This document shows, piece after piece, positions 35,077-43,451 of a stretch of 64,000 nucleotides of DNA. Within the stretch, counting starts at the first letter, position 1; each line of letters opens with the position of its first letter. Source of the DNA: Corallococcus carmarthensis (lineage in GTDB: Bacteria > Myxococcota > Myxococcia > Myxococcales > Myxococcaceae); the NCBI RefSeq assembly GCF_003611695.1, contig NZ_RAWE01000015.1, positions 22,448-86,447 on the forward strand, in the 5' to 3' direction. Under the pieces are notes generated by a model that was not told where the DNA came from, did not search any database, and worked only from the letters and a program-made list of their open reading frames with translations. The translations under genes and the position numbers were made by a program.

Positions 35077-35481
35077 ATGCCCGTGACCCTGCTCAACCCC
35101 GACGGAATCATGAAGCCCGACGTGTACCGGCAGGTGGCGATCGCCACCGGCACCCGGCAGGTGCACATCGCGGGACAGGTCGCGTACGACGCGGAGGGCC
35201 AGCTCGTCGCACGCGGGGATCTGGCCGGACAGGTGGCGCAGGCCTACCGCAACGTCGCCATCGCCCTCGCCGCGGCCGGGGCGACGTTCAACGACGTCGT
35301 TCGCCTGACGATCTACGTGGTCGACTGGAAGCGCGAGTTGATGCCCGACTTCCTCGCCGGCATCGAGCAGGTCGCCAAGGAGTTGCGGATTGCACCGGCG
35401 CCAGCATCCCTGATCGGGGTCTCCGTGCTCTTCGAGCCGGGCGTCCTGGTCGAGATTGAAGCCACGGCGGTCGTGGACTGA
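35077..35481 (+). CDS. Rid-family protein lacking the catalytic arginine
   Basis: 134 residues, ATG 35077. A single YjgF/YER057c/UK114 domain: VYRQVAIATGTRQVHIAGQVA, QAYRNVAIALAAAGATFNDVVRLTIYVVDW and the ending VEIEATAVV. RidA enamine/imine deaminases have an essential Arg in a PARS motif; here the place reads APASLIGVSVLF, so this is a divergent Rid subgroup and deaminase activity is doubtful. It lies divergent from a LysR gene, which probably controls it. Confidence 0.88.
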   Translation: MPVTLLNPDGIMKPDVYRQVAIATGTRQVHIAGQVAYDAEGQLVARGDLAGQVAQAYRNVAIALAAAGATFNDVVRLTIYVVDWKRELMPDFLAGIEQVAKELRIAPAPASLIGVSVLFEPGVLVEIEATAVVD

Positions 35482-35598
35482 GCCGCTGCCTGCACGGTGC
35501 GCGCGGACCCAGGTCACCCCCAAGCCAGATGCCCCAGGAAACGTGGCTCGACCTGGGTACGCTTGACGTCACGTTCGCGGCAGCGCTCTCGTCATCGC

Positions 35599-36012
35599 AT
35601 GAAAGCAGCCCTCTCATTGCTCGTAAGCGCAGCCATTACCCTCGCCTCTGCTCAAGCACTCGCCCAGGAGCGCGGGAATGATCTGCTCAACGGCAAGCCT
35701 CCTCCCACGGGCACCGGGATGCTTGTCGCCGGCAGCATCATGACCGGCGTGGGGGCGGTCAACCTGCTCACCTCGCCCCTCTGCAAGACCAGTCTGATTC
35801 CCCGCGACACGCAGGACGTCTGCCTGGGTTCCTCCCTGGCCATCGGCGGCGTCCTCGCGGCCGTGGGCGTCCCGCTCCTGCTCGTGGGAGTCAGCCGCCA
35901 CAACACCTACGTCGATTGGAAGCGGCAACACCGCACCCTCGCCGTGCTCACCGACGTCGGCGTCGCGCCGACTCAAGGCGGGGCCGCGCTCACGTGGAGC
36001 GGCTCGTTCTAG
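35599..36012 (+). CDS. Small exported membrane protein of unknown function
   Basis: 137 residues, ATG 35599. Signal peptide ends SAQALAQE. Two hydrophobic helices follow (about 41-60 and 77-101), with two cysteines (PLCKTS, DVCLGS) and a short soluble tail. No family recognised. Convergent with the next gene, 16 bp away. Confidence 0.6.
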   Translation: MKAALSLLVSAAITLASAQALAQERGNDLLNGKPPPTGTGMLVAGSIMTGVGAVNLLTSPLCKTSLIPRDTQDVCLGSSLAIGGVLAAVGVPLLLVGVSRHNTYVDWKRQHRTLAVLTDVGVAPTQGGAALTWSGSF

Positions 36013-36028
36013 GGATTGGCCCTCCAGC

Positions 36029-37021
36029 TCAACCGGAGCGGCGGCGCCGCGACTTCGCGCGGGGGTGCGGCGACTTCGCGCGCGGCGGCTCCTTGACGGA
36101 CCTGGGGGCCGGAGGCGTCCGGGCAAGGTGGAGCATCTGGTAGAGGCTCAGCAGCATCATCGTCACCGCGCGGGACGCATCCGGAGCAGTAGACGCTTCG
36201 GCCGCCGCGTCCTTCGGGATCCTGGGGAGCCAGGTCTCCTCCAACCGGATCCGGAGCCGGAGCTGCTCCCCGGTGATGCGCAGCCGCTGGAGCTGCGCGC
36301 CGGGCGGAAGGCGCACTGCCTCCAGGGCCCGGTCCTGTGTCAGCGCCGCGAGTTGGGGGTGCCGCTTCGCCTTCACGCGCAGCCGGGCCTCCAGGAACAG
36401 CGTGTCGTACTCCTTGGTCCGCGTGCGACGCCGGGGCCCGTTGGGGCCATGGTCCCTGACCTTGATCCTGCGGCGCTCCACCGCGCTCAGCCGCAGGTGC
36501 GCGCCATCCGCCAGCCGCGTCTCCAGCAGGAGCCACGGATCCAGCACATCCGGCGAACCCTTCCTCCCGGGCCCCAAGCGATACAGGCTCGAACCCGGGC
36601 CCTCGGGACGGGGGTCGGGGCGAAATCGCAGGCGCACGGACGTGTCCGGTGCGAGGTCCGCCTTGAGGCGCTCAAGCACGTGGATGACCAGCGCCGGCCT
36701 GCGATTCGGATCGTCGCCACGGTGGCCGAACGCGTGGAAGACCGTGGAGACCAGGCTTCGCACCCACAGCGCGGCCGCCAGCCCGACAAACAGGACTCCC
36801 GCCACGACGGACAGGGCGCCCTCGACGGTGCCAGCAAACCACACGCACAGGATGAGGCCCACCCACTGCAGAAAGGCCCCCACCAGGACCCTCATGCGGC
36901 TCCAGAAGCGACGGGCCTTCTGGACCTCCGAGAGCGCGCGCAGGGAACTCATCAGGCCCGCCATGGGCGCATCGAGGACCAGGGCGTTCAACGCCGGGTC
37001 GATGCCATCACCAGACGCCAT
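36029..37021 (-). CDS. Two-helix membrane protein with basic C-terminus
   Basis: 330 residues from the ATG ending at 37021 with GGAAGGAAG upstream; the frame runs on far upstream on this strand only by chance. N-terminal cytoplasmic helix, two transmembrane helices (about 45-95: LVGAFLQWVGLILCVWF and VVAGVLFVGLAAALW), then a soluble part rich in strands (LLLETRLADGAHLRLS, LFLEARLRVKAKRHPQL), a late hydrophobic helix and an Arg/Lys/Pro-rich tail. Unknown family. Divergent from the APC transporter (66 bp between starts). Confidence 0.6.
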   Translation of the reverse strand: MASGDGIDPALNALVLDAPMAGLMSSLRALSEVQKARRFWSRMRVLVGAFLQWVGLILCVWFAGTVEGALSVVAGVLFVGLAAALWVRSLVSTVFHAFGHRGDDPNRRPALVIHVLERLKADLAPDTSVRLRFRPDPRPEGPGSSLYRLGPGRKGSPDVLDPWLLLETRLADGAHLRLSAVERRRIKVRDHGPNGPRRRTRTKEYDTLFLEARLRVKAKRHPQLAALTQDRALEAVRLPPGAQLQRLRITGEQLRLRIRLEETWLPRIPKDAAAEASTAPDASRAVTMMLLSLYQMLHLARTPPAPRSVKEPPRAKSPHPRAKSRRRRSG

Positions 37022-37087
37022 GGGGAACTTCCTTCCGGAATGGGCATGTTCGGCGGCAGGCATGCTAGCCGATATGCTCGGCGCCCC

Positions 37088-38491
37088 ATGAGCCCCTCCC
37101 CTCCCCAGGATGATGCCAGCGCCCGTCCGGCCGAACCTCGTGACGGCTACGCGCGACGCGTCGGCCTCTTCTCGGGGGTGATGCTCGTCATTGGCGGCAT
37201 CATCGGCTCGGGCATCTTCCTCAACCCGGCCATCGTCGCGCAGCGCGTGCACACACCCGGGCTCACCCTGGGCGTGTGGTTGCTTGGCGGCATCGTCGCG
37301 CTCATCGGCGCCTTCATCTACGGGGAGCTGGGGCAGCGCAACCCCAAGGCGGGCGGCAGCTACGTCTACCTGCGCGATGCCTTTGGCCCGCTGCCCGCGT
37401 TCCTCAACGCGTGGGGATTGATGCTCATGATTGCCACCGGGGCCATTGCCGCGGTGGCCGTCACCTTCGCCAACTACACCCTCGCGCTCACCGGCCTGGG
37501 GCCCGGCTTCCGGTTCCCCCTCTCCGTCGGCGCCATCCTCCTGCTGTCCGGCGTGAACTACTTCGGCGTGCGCCCCGGAGCGCTCACGCAGAACGTCTTC
37601 ACCGTGCTCAAGCTGCTGGCGCTCGCGGTGCTCGTGGGCGCGGGCCTCCTGCTTGAAAGCCCTCATCCCGCGGTGGTGGAGGCCGTCGCCGCTCCCCAGG
37701 CGCCCGACTCCCTGGTGCTCGCGATGGGGGCCGCGCTCGTCCCGGTGCTGTTCAGCTACGGCGGGTGGCAGCAGACGAACTTCGTGGCCGAGGAGATGGT
37801 CGACCCCGAGCGCAACCTGCCGCGCGCCCTGTTGCTCGGCGTCATCGGCGTGGTGACGGTGTACCTGCTCGCGAACCTCACCTACCTGCGCACGCTTGGC
37901 GCGGCGGGGCTCGCGGCGAGCAGCGCCCCGGCGGCGGACGCGCTCGGCCAGCTGATTGGCCCCGCGGGCCGCACATTCATCACCGCGGGCGTCGCCCTCT
38001 CCACCTTCGGCTTCCTCAACCTCGTCATCCTCGTCTCGCCGCGCGTCTACCAGGCCATGGCCGCGGATGGACTGTTCTTCCCCTGGATGGCCCGGCTGCA
38101 CCCGCGCTACCGCACGCCCTCCAACGCCATCCTCTTCCAGGCGGCCTGGGCCATCCTCCTCACGGGCACGGGCACGTACGGCGAGCTGCTCGACTCCGTC
38201 GTCTTCGCCGACTGGCTGGTCTTCGGCGCCACCGCCGCGACGCTGTTCGTCTACCGCGCGCGCGAGCGCCAGGGGCTGGTGCCCCGCGCCGCGTACCGGG
38301 TGCCTGGCTATCCCGTCACCCCGCTCCTCTTCATCGCGGCCGCGCTGTACGTGTTGCTGGGCTCGACGGCCTCCAACCCGCTCAACGCGCTCAAGGGAAC
38401 GGTGCTGCTCGGCGCGGGCGTGCCCGTGTTCCTGTACTGGCGCCGGCGCACGCGGCGGACAGAGGCCCCGCCGGCCCTGGGCGCTCCGTGA
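37088..38491 (+). CDS. APC-superfamily amino-acid permease
   Basis: 467 residues, ATG 37088 (upstream in-frame codons overlap the divergent gene). About 12 transmembrane helices. The first carries GGIIGSGIFLNPA, the APC/LAT substrate-site motif; the conserved Gly/Tyr-rich block GELGQRNPKAGGSYVYLRDAFGP and VLFSYGGWQQTNFVAEE also match the family. Probably an inner-membrane amino-acid transporter or exchanger; substrate not predictable. Confidence 0.9.
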   Translation: MSPSPPQDDASARPAEPRDGYARRVGLFSGVMLVIGGIIGSGIFLNPAIVAQRVHTPGLTLGVWLLGGIVALIGAFIYGELGQRNPKAGGSYVYLRDAFGPLPAFLNAWGLMLMIATGAIAAVAVTFANYTLALTGLGPGFRFPLSVGAILLLSGVNYFGVRPGALTQNVFTVLKLLALAVLVGAGLLLESPHPAVVEAVAAPQAPDSLVLAMGAALVPVLFSYGGWQQTNFVAEEMVDPERNLPRALLLGVIGVVTVYLLANLTYLRTLGAAGLAASSAPAADALGQLIGPAGRTFITAGVALSTFGFLNLVILVSPRVYQAMAADGLFFPWMARLHPRYRTPSNAILFQAAWAILLTGTGTYGELLDSVVFADWLVFGATAATLFVYRARERQGLVPRAAYRVPGYPVTPLLFIAAALYVLLGSTASNPLNALKGTVLLGAGVPVFLYWRRRTRRTEAPPALGAP

Positions 38492-38656
38492 CCTGAAGCA
38501 ACCCCATCGGGGGCGGTCCCTGCCCGGGACGCAAAGCCAGAACTTCGAGGCATATCCATCACTCCTCCCCCAGGCTCCCGACACCGGTTGCCATTGGCCT
38601 GTAGGCTCACGGAGCGCGACGCAATGCCGCGTCACGCTTTGTCCCCAGGAGACCCT

Positions 38657-39004
38657 ATGCCGTCCTTCCGCCGGTTGTTGTCCTTCAGCACCGTCATGCT
38701 TTTCGCCGTCGTGCCCATGGCCTCCGCAGAGGCCCCGAATGCGAGCTACGAGGAAGCCTCCGAGTCCAGGCCCGGCCCCATCTGTCATGAGAGCCTTTGC
38801 GACACGAACCAGGACTGCCGGAACGCATGCCCCAGTGCGCTGACGGCGGCCTGCGTCCAGAACACCTGCCAGTTCACCTACACCTCCGGGGGTGGCGGCC
38901 CCGGCGGCCCCTACTGCGCCGAACAGTTCTGCTCCGAGGACCAGGAGTGCAACTGCAACGGCCGGCCGGGCTACTGTGGCGCGGACTCGGTCTGCCACTT
39001 CTGA
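38657..39004 (+). CDS. Small secreted Cys-rich protein
   Basis: 115 residues from ATG 38657, preceded by CCAGGAGA. Signal peptide about 1-25 ending MASAEA. The mature part holds ten cysteines in two sets (CHESLCDTNQDCRNACP and CAEQFCSEDQECNCNG) around a Gly-rich linker, an arrangement suggesting two small disulfide knots. No family recognised. Confidence 0.65.
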   Translation: MPSFRRLLSFSTVMLFAVVPMASAEAPNASYEEASESRPGPICHESLCDTNQDCRNACPSALTAACVQNTCQFTYTSGGGGPGGPYCAEQFCSEDQECNCNGRPGYCGADSVCHF

Positions 39005-39073
39005 CCGCCGGTTCGGGTGGGGGCCCTGTCTCGCAGAGTGCTGCCTCTGCCTCCCCGGCCCCCCGCCCGGGGC

Positions 39074-39686
39074 CTACTTCACGATGCGATAGATGTGATG
39101 TGAGTGCTCCGCGGCGAACGCATCCGTGAACACGCTTCCGGAGTACGCCAGGGTGCGGCCCTCGCCAACCACCTCGACGGTGCCGCTCGCGGGGAACTCC
39201 AGCGGGAGGGAGAAAGTGTAAGTCCCGGGTGGCCTGGTAGGCGGGCCGGGTGTCATTGAGCACGTCCGTGGTGGACGGGTTCGCCGCCGTGCCGGAGAAG
39301 ACGTGGGAGAAGTACGCCACCACGCGCGCCTCGTGGATGAGCGTGGACCAGACGGCGCCTTCCACCTGGTTGGCATTGATGGTGCTTCCGGTGGCCTGTC
39401 CTCCAGCTCCACGACGATGTAGATGTCCCCGGTGACCATGCCCAGCCGCCAGTTCGCCCGGCTGTCCGGCCCGGCCGCGCCGTTGAGGGCAATCTCCCGG
39501 TCGCGGTCTCCCCACCACATCAGGGCGCCCTTGCCGACGTTCGTGCTTGCGCATCCAGCCCGCCGCCGAGGCATTGCCGGCATAGGTCTCCAGGAACGCG
39601 TTGATGCCATGCGCCTTGTCGGTGGTGCATGTGACATCTCCTGGGGGAAGCAGCGGTAGGGGGAACCGCCACATCAAGGATGTCAC
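39074..39686 (-). pseudogene. Decayed glycosidase-like C-terminal region
   Basis: Read leftward, a continuous protein can be followed only by changing frame three times, near 39540, 39398 and 39226. The pieces are GINAFLETYAGNASAAGWM, WWGDRDREIALNGAAG, ANQVEGAVWSTLIHEARVVAYFSH and a final segment GTVEVVGEGRTLAYSGSVF...AAEHSHHIYRIVK. The last resembles the C-terminal beta-sandwich of secreted glycoside hydrolases. No single frame is open and no signal peptide precedes it, so I call a pseudogene fragment; sequencing error would have to occur three times. Confidence 0.6.
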
Positions 39687-39737
39687 GTCTTTATGCTAAA
39701 TCCGCTTTGAATCGATTTACACGACCCAAGGAGTCAC

Positions 39738-42215
39738 ATGAATCCCCAAGCCCGTCCCGGGCGCTTCATCCAGCGCCTCCTCTCGACCCCTTTGACGCTG
39801 CTGTGCGGCCTCGTCGTCCTGACCGCCTGTGGAGGCCCGGAAATGGAGGGTGATGGAAGCCCTGCCAGCGTGGCCCAGGAAACGCAGGCCCTCGCACCGG
39901 CCAACGTGCAGGCCTTCTACGCGGAATCGCGCTGGGGGACCCGCTTCGGCGTCACGGGCCCCTACTACGGCCCCCTGGGCCACCGGGGGCTCGACCTCTA
40001 CGCGAGCGCGGGCCAGGCGATCCCCGCGCTCCGCTCGGGCACCGTCCGTCGCGTGCAGTACTCCTCCGTCGTGGGACACACCATCGCGGTGGAGTCCGCC
40101 CCCGGTGACTTCTCCGGGTACGCCCACGTCATCCGGACGCGCTTCGCGGTGGGCGATTACGTCCAGCAGGGAGACATCATCGCGTACGTGGCGGGCTCCG
40201 GAGATGCCCATGGCTCGGCGTGGACCGGGCCGCACCTCCACATGACCCGCGGCACCACGAACAACTGCGCGTTCGGCGAGAACGTCAGCGACCCCGCGCC
40301 GCTCATCCGCAACGTGCTCGGCACCGGCACCGGCGGAGGCACCGGCACCGGCGGAGGTTCCGGGGGAATCCAGGTCAGCATCGACGAGGGGAAGATCCTC
40401 CAGCGCGTGGCCCAGCGCGGCGGCTACACGGGCGCGGTGGACGGCGTGCCCGGGGTCAACACGTGGAAGGGCATCCAGACGGTCCTCTCCAGCAAGGGCT
40501 TCTACTCCGGCCCCATCGACGGCGTGCCGGGTGAGAACACCTGGAAGGGAGTCCAGCGGCTCGCCCAGCTCGGCGGCTACACGGGCCCCGTGGATGGCTT
40601 CCCCGGGCAGTACACCTACGCGGGGCTCAACACCTGGCTGGCCCAGGACCCCGGAACGCCTCCCCCGTCCGGGATGAGCGGCGTGTATGGGATTGATGTC
40701 GGCACGACGCAGCGGGACCTGGACTTCAATGCCATCCGCGGCGCGGGCTATCAGTTCGCGATCGTCAAGGCCGGCGGCTCCAATGTCTCTCCCCTCTACG
40801 TCGCGCCCTACTACGCCCAGCAGGTCGCCCGGGCTCGCGCGGCCGGACTCCTGGTGGGGCATTACTGGATGGCGGGCTCGTACAACCCCGCCGGTGACGC
40901 GCAGTACTTCGTGGACCACCTGTATGACCACCGCCCGGGAGACCTGCTGGTGCTCGACAACGAGGCCATCGACAACGGCATCTTCTGGAACGACTCCATG
41001 ACCGCGAGCTTCATGCAGGCGGTCAAGGCGCGGCTGGGCAAGGCCCCGTTCCTTTACACGTATTCGAGCCTGCTCAAGGCCAACACCTGGCCCCAGACGC
41101 AGGCCGTGGGCTCGAAGCTCTGGATTGCCCACTACACGGGCACGCCGGGCAACCCGTCCGTGGGGACGGCCTGGCCCACGTGGGAGATCCACCAGTACAC
41201 GTCGTCCGGCAACCAGAACGGGATCCCGCTCGACCTGAATGTCGCGAAGCTGTCCGCGTTCGCCGGACTGACCCAGCCCCCGCTCGGCGCGACGGCGCCT
41301 CCGCCCACGGCCATCCCCGGAGGGAGTTCTGGTGGCGGAGGCACTCCCGTCATCACCGTCCAGCAGGGGACCATCCTGCAGAACCTGGCGCGCCGGGGCG
41401 GCTATACCGGCCCCATCGACGGAGTGCCGGGAGCCCAGACCTGGATGGGCGTCCAGAAGGTCCTGAGTGAGCTGGGGTATTACGCCGGGCCCGCCGACGG
41501 CGCCCCGGGCCTCAACACATACAAGGGATTGCAGCTGCTGGCCCAGGACGGTGGCTACACGGGCCCCATCGATGGCGTCCCCGGACCCAATACCTACAAT
41601 GGCATCCAGGCGTACCTGGACGGTTCCTCCGGCCCCGTTCCGGCCATCACCCAGGCCCAGGGCATGACGCTGCAACGAATTGCGAGCGCGGGTGGGTATA
41701 CCGGCGCGGTGGATGGCGTTCCCGGCACGAACTCGTGGAAGGGCGTGCAGCAGGTGCTCGCCGGCCATGGCTATTCCGGGCCCGTGGATGGCGTCATGGG
41801 CACCGGGTCGTACGCGGCGCTCCAGCGCTTCGCCGCGAAGGGCGGCTACACGGGCCCCATCGACGGGGCCATGGGCACCCAGTCCTGGAAGGGCGTGCAG
41901 ACCGTGCTCCGGGGCTTCGGGTACACGGGCACCATTGACGGTGTCATGGGCACCCAGTCCTACGCGGCGCTGCAGCGGGTGGCACGTCTGGGCGGATACA
42001 TGGGCCCCTCCGATGGAGCCATGGGCGTGAACTCGTGGCGAGGCCTCCAGACCTTCCTGAGCGGCGCCGGGTACACGGGCCCCATCGACGGTGTCCCTGG
42101 AACGAACACCTATAAGGTGCTCCAGTCGCTGGCGAACCGGGGCGGCTACGCCGGGCCGCTGGATGGCATCCCCGGCCCCAACACGTACGCGGGCCTGGCG
42201 AACCTCCTGGACTGA
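39738..42215 (+). CDS. M23 peptidase + GH25 muramidase lysin with 13 repeats
   Basis: 825 residues, ATG 39738 after AAGGAG. Lipobox LTACGGP. Order: an M23 endopeptidase domain (about 50-190) with HRGLD and HLH zinc motifs; three ~40-residue repeats of the form GYTGxxDGVPGxxTWKGxQ; a GH25 muramidase domain (about 310-510) with GIDVGTTQRDLDF and VLDNEA; then ten more repeats to the C-terminus (13 in all). M23 cuts cross-link peptides and GH25 cuts the glycan chain, so the protein attacks both parts of peptidoglycan. The repeats resemble cell-wall-binding PG-binding units. A role in predation or self-wall remodelling is inference. Confidence 0.88.
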   Translation: MNPQARPGRFIQRLLSTPLTLLCGLVVLTACGGPEMEGDGSPASVAQETQALAPANVQAFYAESRWGTRFGVTGPYYGPLGHRGLDLYASAGQAIPALRSGTVRRVQYSSVVGHTIAVESAPGDFSGYAHVIRTRFAVGDYVQQGDIIAYVAGSGDAHGSAWTGPHLHMTRGTTNNCAFGENVSDPAPLIRNVLGTGTGGGTGTGGGSGGIQVSIDEGKILQRVAQRGGYTGAVDGVPGVNTWKGIQTVLSSKGFYSGPIDGVPGENTWKGVQRLAQLGGYTGPVDGFPGQYTYAGLNTWLAQDPGTPPPSGMSGVYGIDVGTTQRDLDFNAIRGAGYQFAIVKAGGSNVSPLYVAPYYAQQVARARAAGLLVGHYWMAGSYNPAGDAQYFVDHLYDHRPGDLLVLDNEAIDNGIFWNDSMTASFMQAVKARLGKAPFLYTYSSLLKANTWPQTQAVGSKLWIAHYTGTPGNPSVGTAWPTWEIHQYTSSGNQNGIPLDLNVAKLSAFAGLTQPPLGATAPPPTAIPGGSSGGGGTPVITVQQGTILQNLARRGGYTGPIDGVPGAQTWMGVQKVLSELGYYAGPADGAPGLNTYKGLQLLAQDGGYTGPIDGVPGPNTYNGIQAYLDGSSGPVPAITQAQGMTLQRIASAGGYTGAVDGVPGTNSWKGVQQVLAGHGYSGPVDGVMGTGSYAALQRFAAKGGYTGPIDGAMGTQSWKGVQTVLRGFGYTGTIDGVMGTQSYAALQRVARLGGYMGPSDGAMGVNSWRGLQTFLSGAGYTGPIDGVPGTNTYKVLQSLANRGGYAGPLDGIPGPNTYAGLANLLD

Positions 42216-42274
42216 CGCGGAAAGCCCCCAAGGCCCGCTCCCGTCCGCAAGCGCCGCGCCCACGTGCGCCAACC

Positions 42275-42300
42275 GGGCCTCTCAGGTACCTGAGAGGCCC
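42275..42300. repeat. Perfect 26-bp palindrome
   Basis: The 26 bases are an exact palindrome with no loop (13-bp arms). There is no following T-run. It lies 60 bp after the lysin stop codon, at the edge of a stretch that looks like decayed coding sequence. A terminator hairpin, a protein-binding site and an element end are all possible. Confidence 0.5.
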
Positions 42301-42310
42301 GACGGCACGG

Positions 42311-42484
42311 CTGCGGAGTTCCGAGAGCGACAACCTATGCGTCGTCCGGGCCGAGCACAGGGAGGACAGCGGGTGGCTCCACACGCCGTTCGACCTGGAC
42401 ACCCTGCGGACCGACTCCCAGGGACGGACCGTCCAGGAGCGGGTGATCAGCAACACCTCTCTCATTGAATCCGGCGGACCGTGA
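42311..42484 (+). pseudogene. Possible 3' fragment of a lost gene
   Basis: In the 473-bp gap 42216-42688, this 58-codon stretch reads as ordinary protein (SESDNLCVVRAEHREDSGW, TPFDLDTLRTDSQGRT, VISNTSLIESGGP) and ends in TGA. It has no start codon context. Probably the tail of a deleted gene. Family unrecognised; low confidence. Confidence 0.3.
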
Positions 42485-42606
42485 CCCAGGTCCACGGCGT
42501 GTATGGGCAGACCCGTGGAAACCCCTTAGTCTGACATTGCAGCGATTGAGCAACACGCCCGGACCAGAATCATTCACGCCCACAGGAATCACCTGAATTG
42601 CTTGTT

Positions 42607-42626
42607 TTGATTTGCAGTTAAATCAA
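42607..42626. promoter_or_regulatory. AT-rich inverted repeat upstream of the 184-residue secreted protein
   Basis: TTGATTT and AAATCAA arms around a 6-nt centre in the AT-rich DNA about 63 bp upstream of ATG 42689. AT-rich sequence is rare in this genome, so this is probably the promoter/operator of the following gene. Confidence 0.4.
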
Positions 42627-42688
42627 GAGCAGTGCTAGTAAGGCATTGGCTTCGGCCAACTCCCGCACCATCAACTCAGGAGAAGTCC

Positions 42689-43243
42689 ATGACGAGGAAC
42701 GTGAAGCGTTTCCTGGCTGCCTCCCTGCTGTCCCTCGCGCCGTCGGTTGCCTTCGCCGGACAGGTCGAGCTCGGGTTCCCCGACTTCCTCTCCCAGCGCA
42801 ACGAATATGTCAGCGTCCGCGAGGGCTCGTTCGAAATTGCCCAGGTGAAGGGCGGGGCGTCCGTAGGCCCGGCCCTGGAGAACCTCTTCGTTTCCAACCA
42901 GAGCGGCGCCACCATCTCCCTGGGCCTCCAGGTCGTGACGGGGACGTTCAACGGCGTGTTCTCGCCCTACCCCGTGCCCACCGCCACCCTGGGCGGTTTC
43001 CAGATCAGCGCCCCCACTCCCGCGCCGTCGTTCTCCCAGCAGTACTACTGGACGGTCAACCCGGCGAACCCGTCCGCCGCGAAGACGTGTGTCTGGCGGG
43101 TGGACATCGCTGACTCCGCCGGGACCTGCACGGCGACGGTCTATTACGGCACCTACGGCGGCGCCGTCTGTACTGTCGATGCGGCCAACTCCTTCATCGA
43201 CATCAACACCTGCCAGGCGCAGATCGTCACCATCATCCAGTGA
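42689..43243 (+). CDS. Secreted protein of unknown function
   Basis: 184 residues, ATG 42689 with CAGGAG at 42677-42682. Signal peptide about 1-22 (SVAFAGQ). The mature part is strand-rich with a hydrophobic, Ser/Thr-rich surface (NLFVSNQSGATISLGLQVVTG, QYYWTVNPANP) and two late Cys pairs (KTCVWRVDIADSAGTCTATV, GGAVCTVDAANSFIDINTC). Likely an extracellular beta-sandwich. No family recognised. Confidence 0.65.
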   Translation: MTRNVKRFLAASLLSLAPSVAFAGQVELGFPDFLSQRNEYVSVREGSFEIAQVKGGASVGPALENLFVSNQSGATISLGLQVVTGTFNGVFSPYPVPTATLGGFQISAPTPAPSFSQQYYWTVNPANPSAAKTCVWRVDIADSAGTCTATVYYGTYGGAVCTVDAANSFIDINTCQAQIVTIIQ

Positions 43244-43261
43244 GCTGAGCTGCGCTGAACG

Positions 43262-43293
43262 CCGCCCGGGGCCTTGCATGAGGCCTCGGGCGG
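43262..43293 (+). terminator. Hairpin after the secreted-protein gene
   Basis: Strong GC-rich stem (CCGCCCGGGGCCT with AGGCCTCGGGCGG, one mismatch-type pair) 19 bp after the stop; no T-run. Confidence 0.5.
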
Positions 43294-43451
43294 TGCCCGT
43301 TGCGGGACGCGCACCCTTGGACCACGCCGTTCAGCCGCAGGCCGCCTGCCCAATCCTATCGCCGCTCCACTGTCAATCCCCCGTAAGTGTGAGGGACAGG
43401 CTTTCAGGCGGTAGCTATGGATGGGGGGTCGCCACGTAGGATCCCACGGGT

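Noticed and set aside
37022..38998. Extension of the two-helix membrane-protein frame to 989 residues
   Set aside because: Antisense to a plain APC transporter; the extension is Glu/Arg/Gly-rich without a fold.
39717..42272. 851-codon open frame on the minus strand opposite the lysin gene
   Set aside because: It is antisense to a protein with clear M23, GH25 and repeat motifs; long antisense frames are common in GC-rich DNA, and its own product is low-complexity without motifs.
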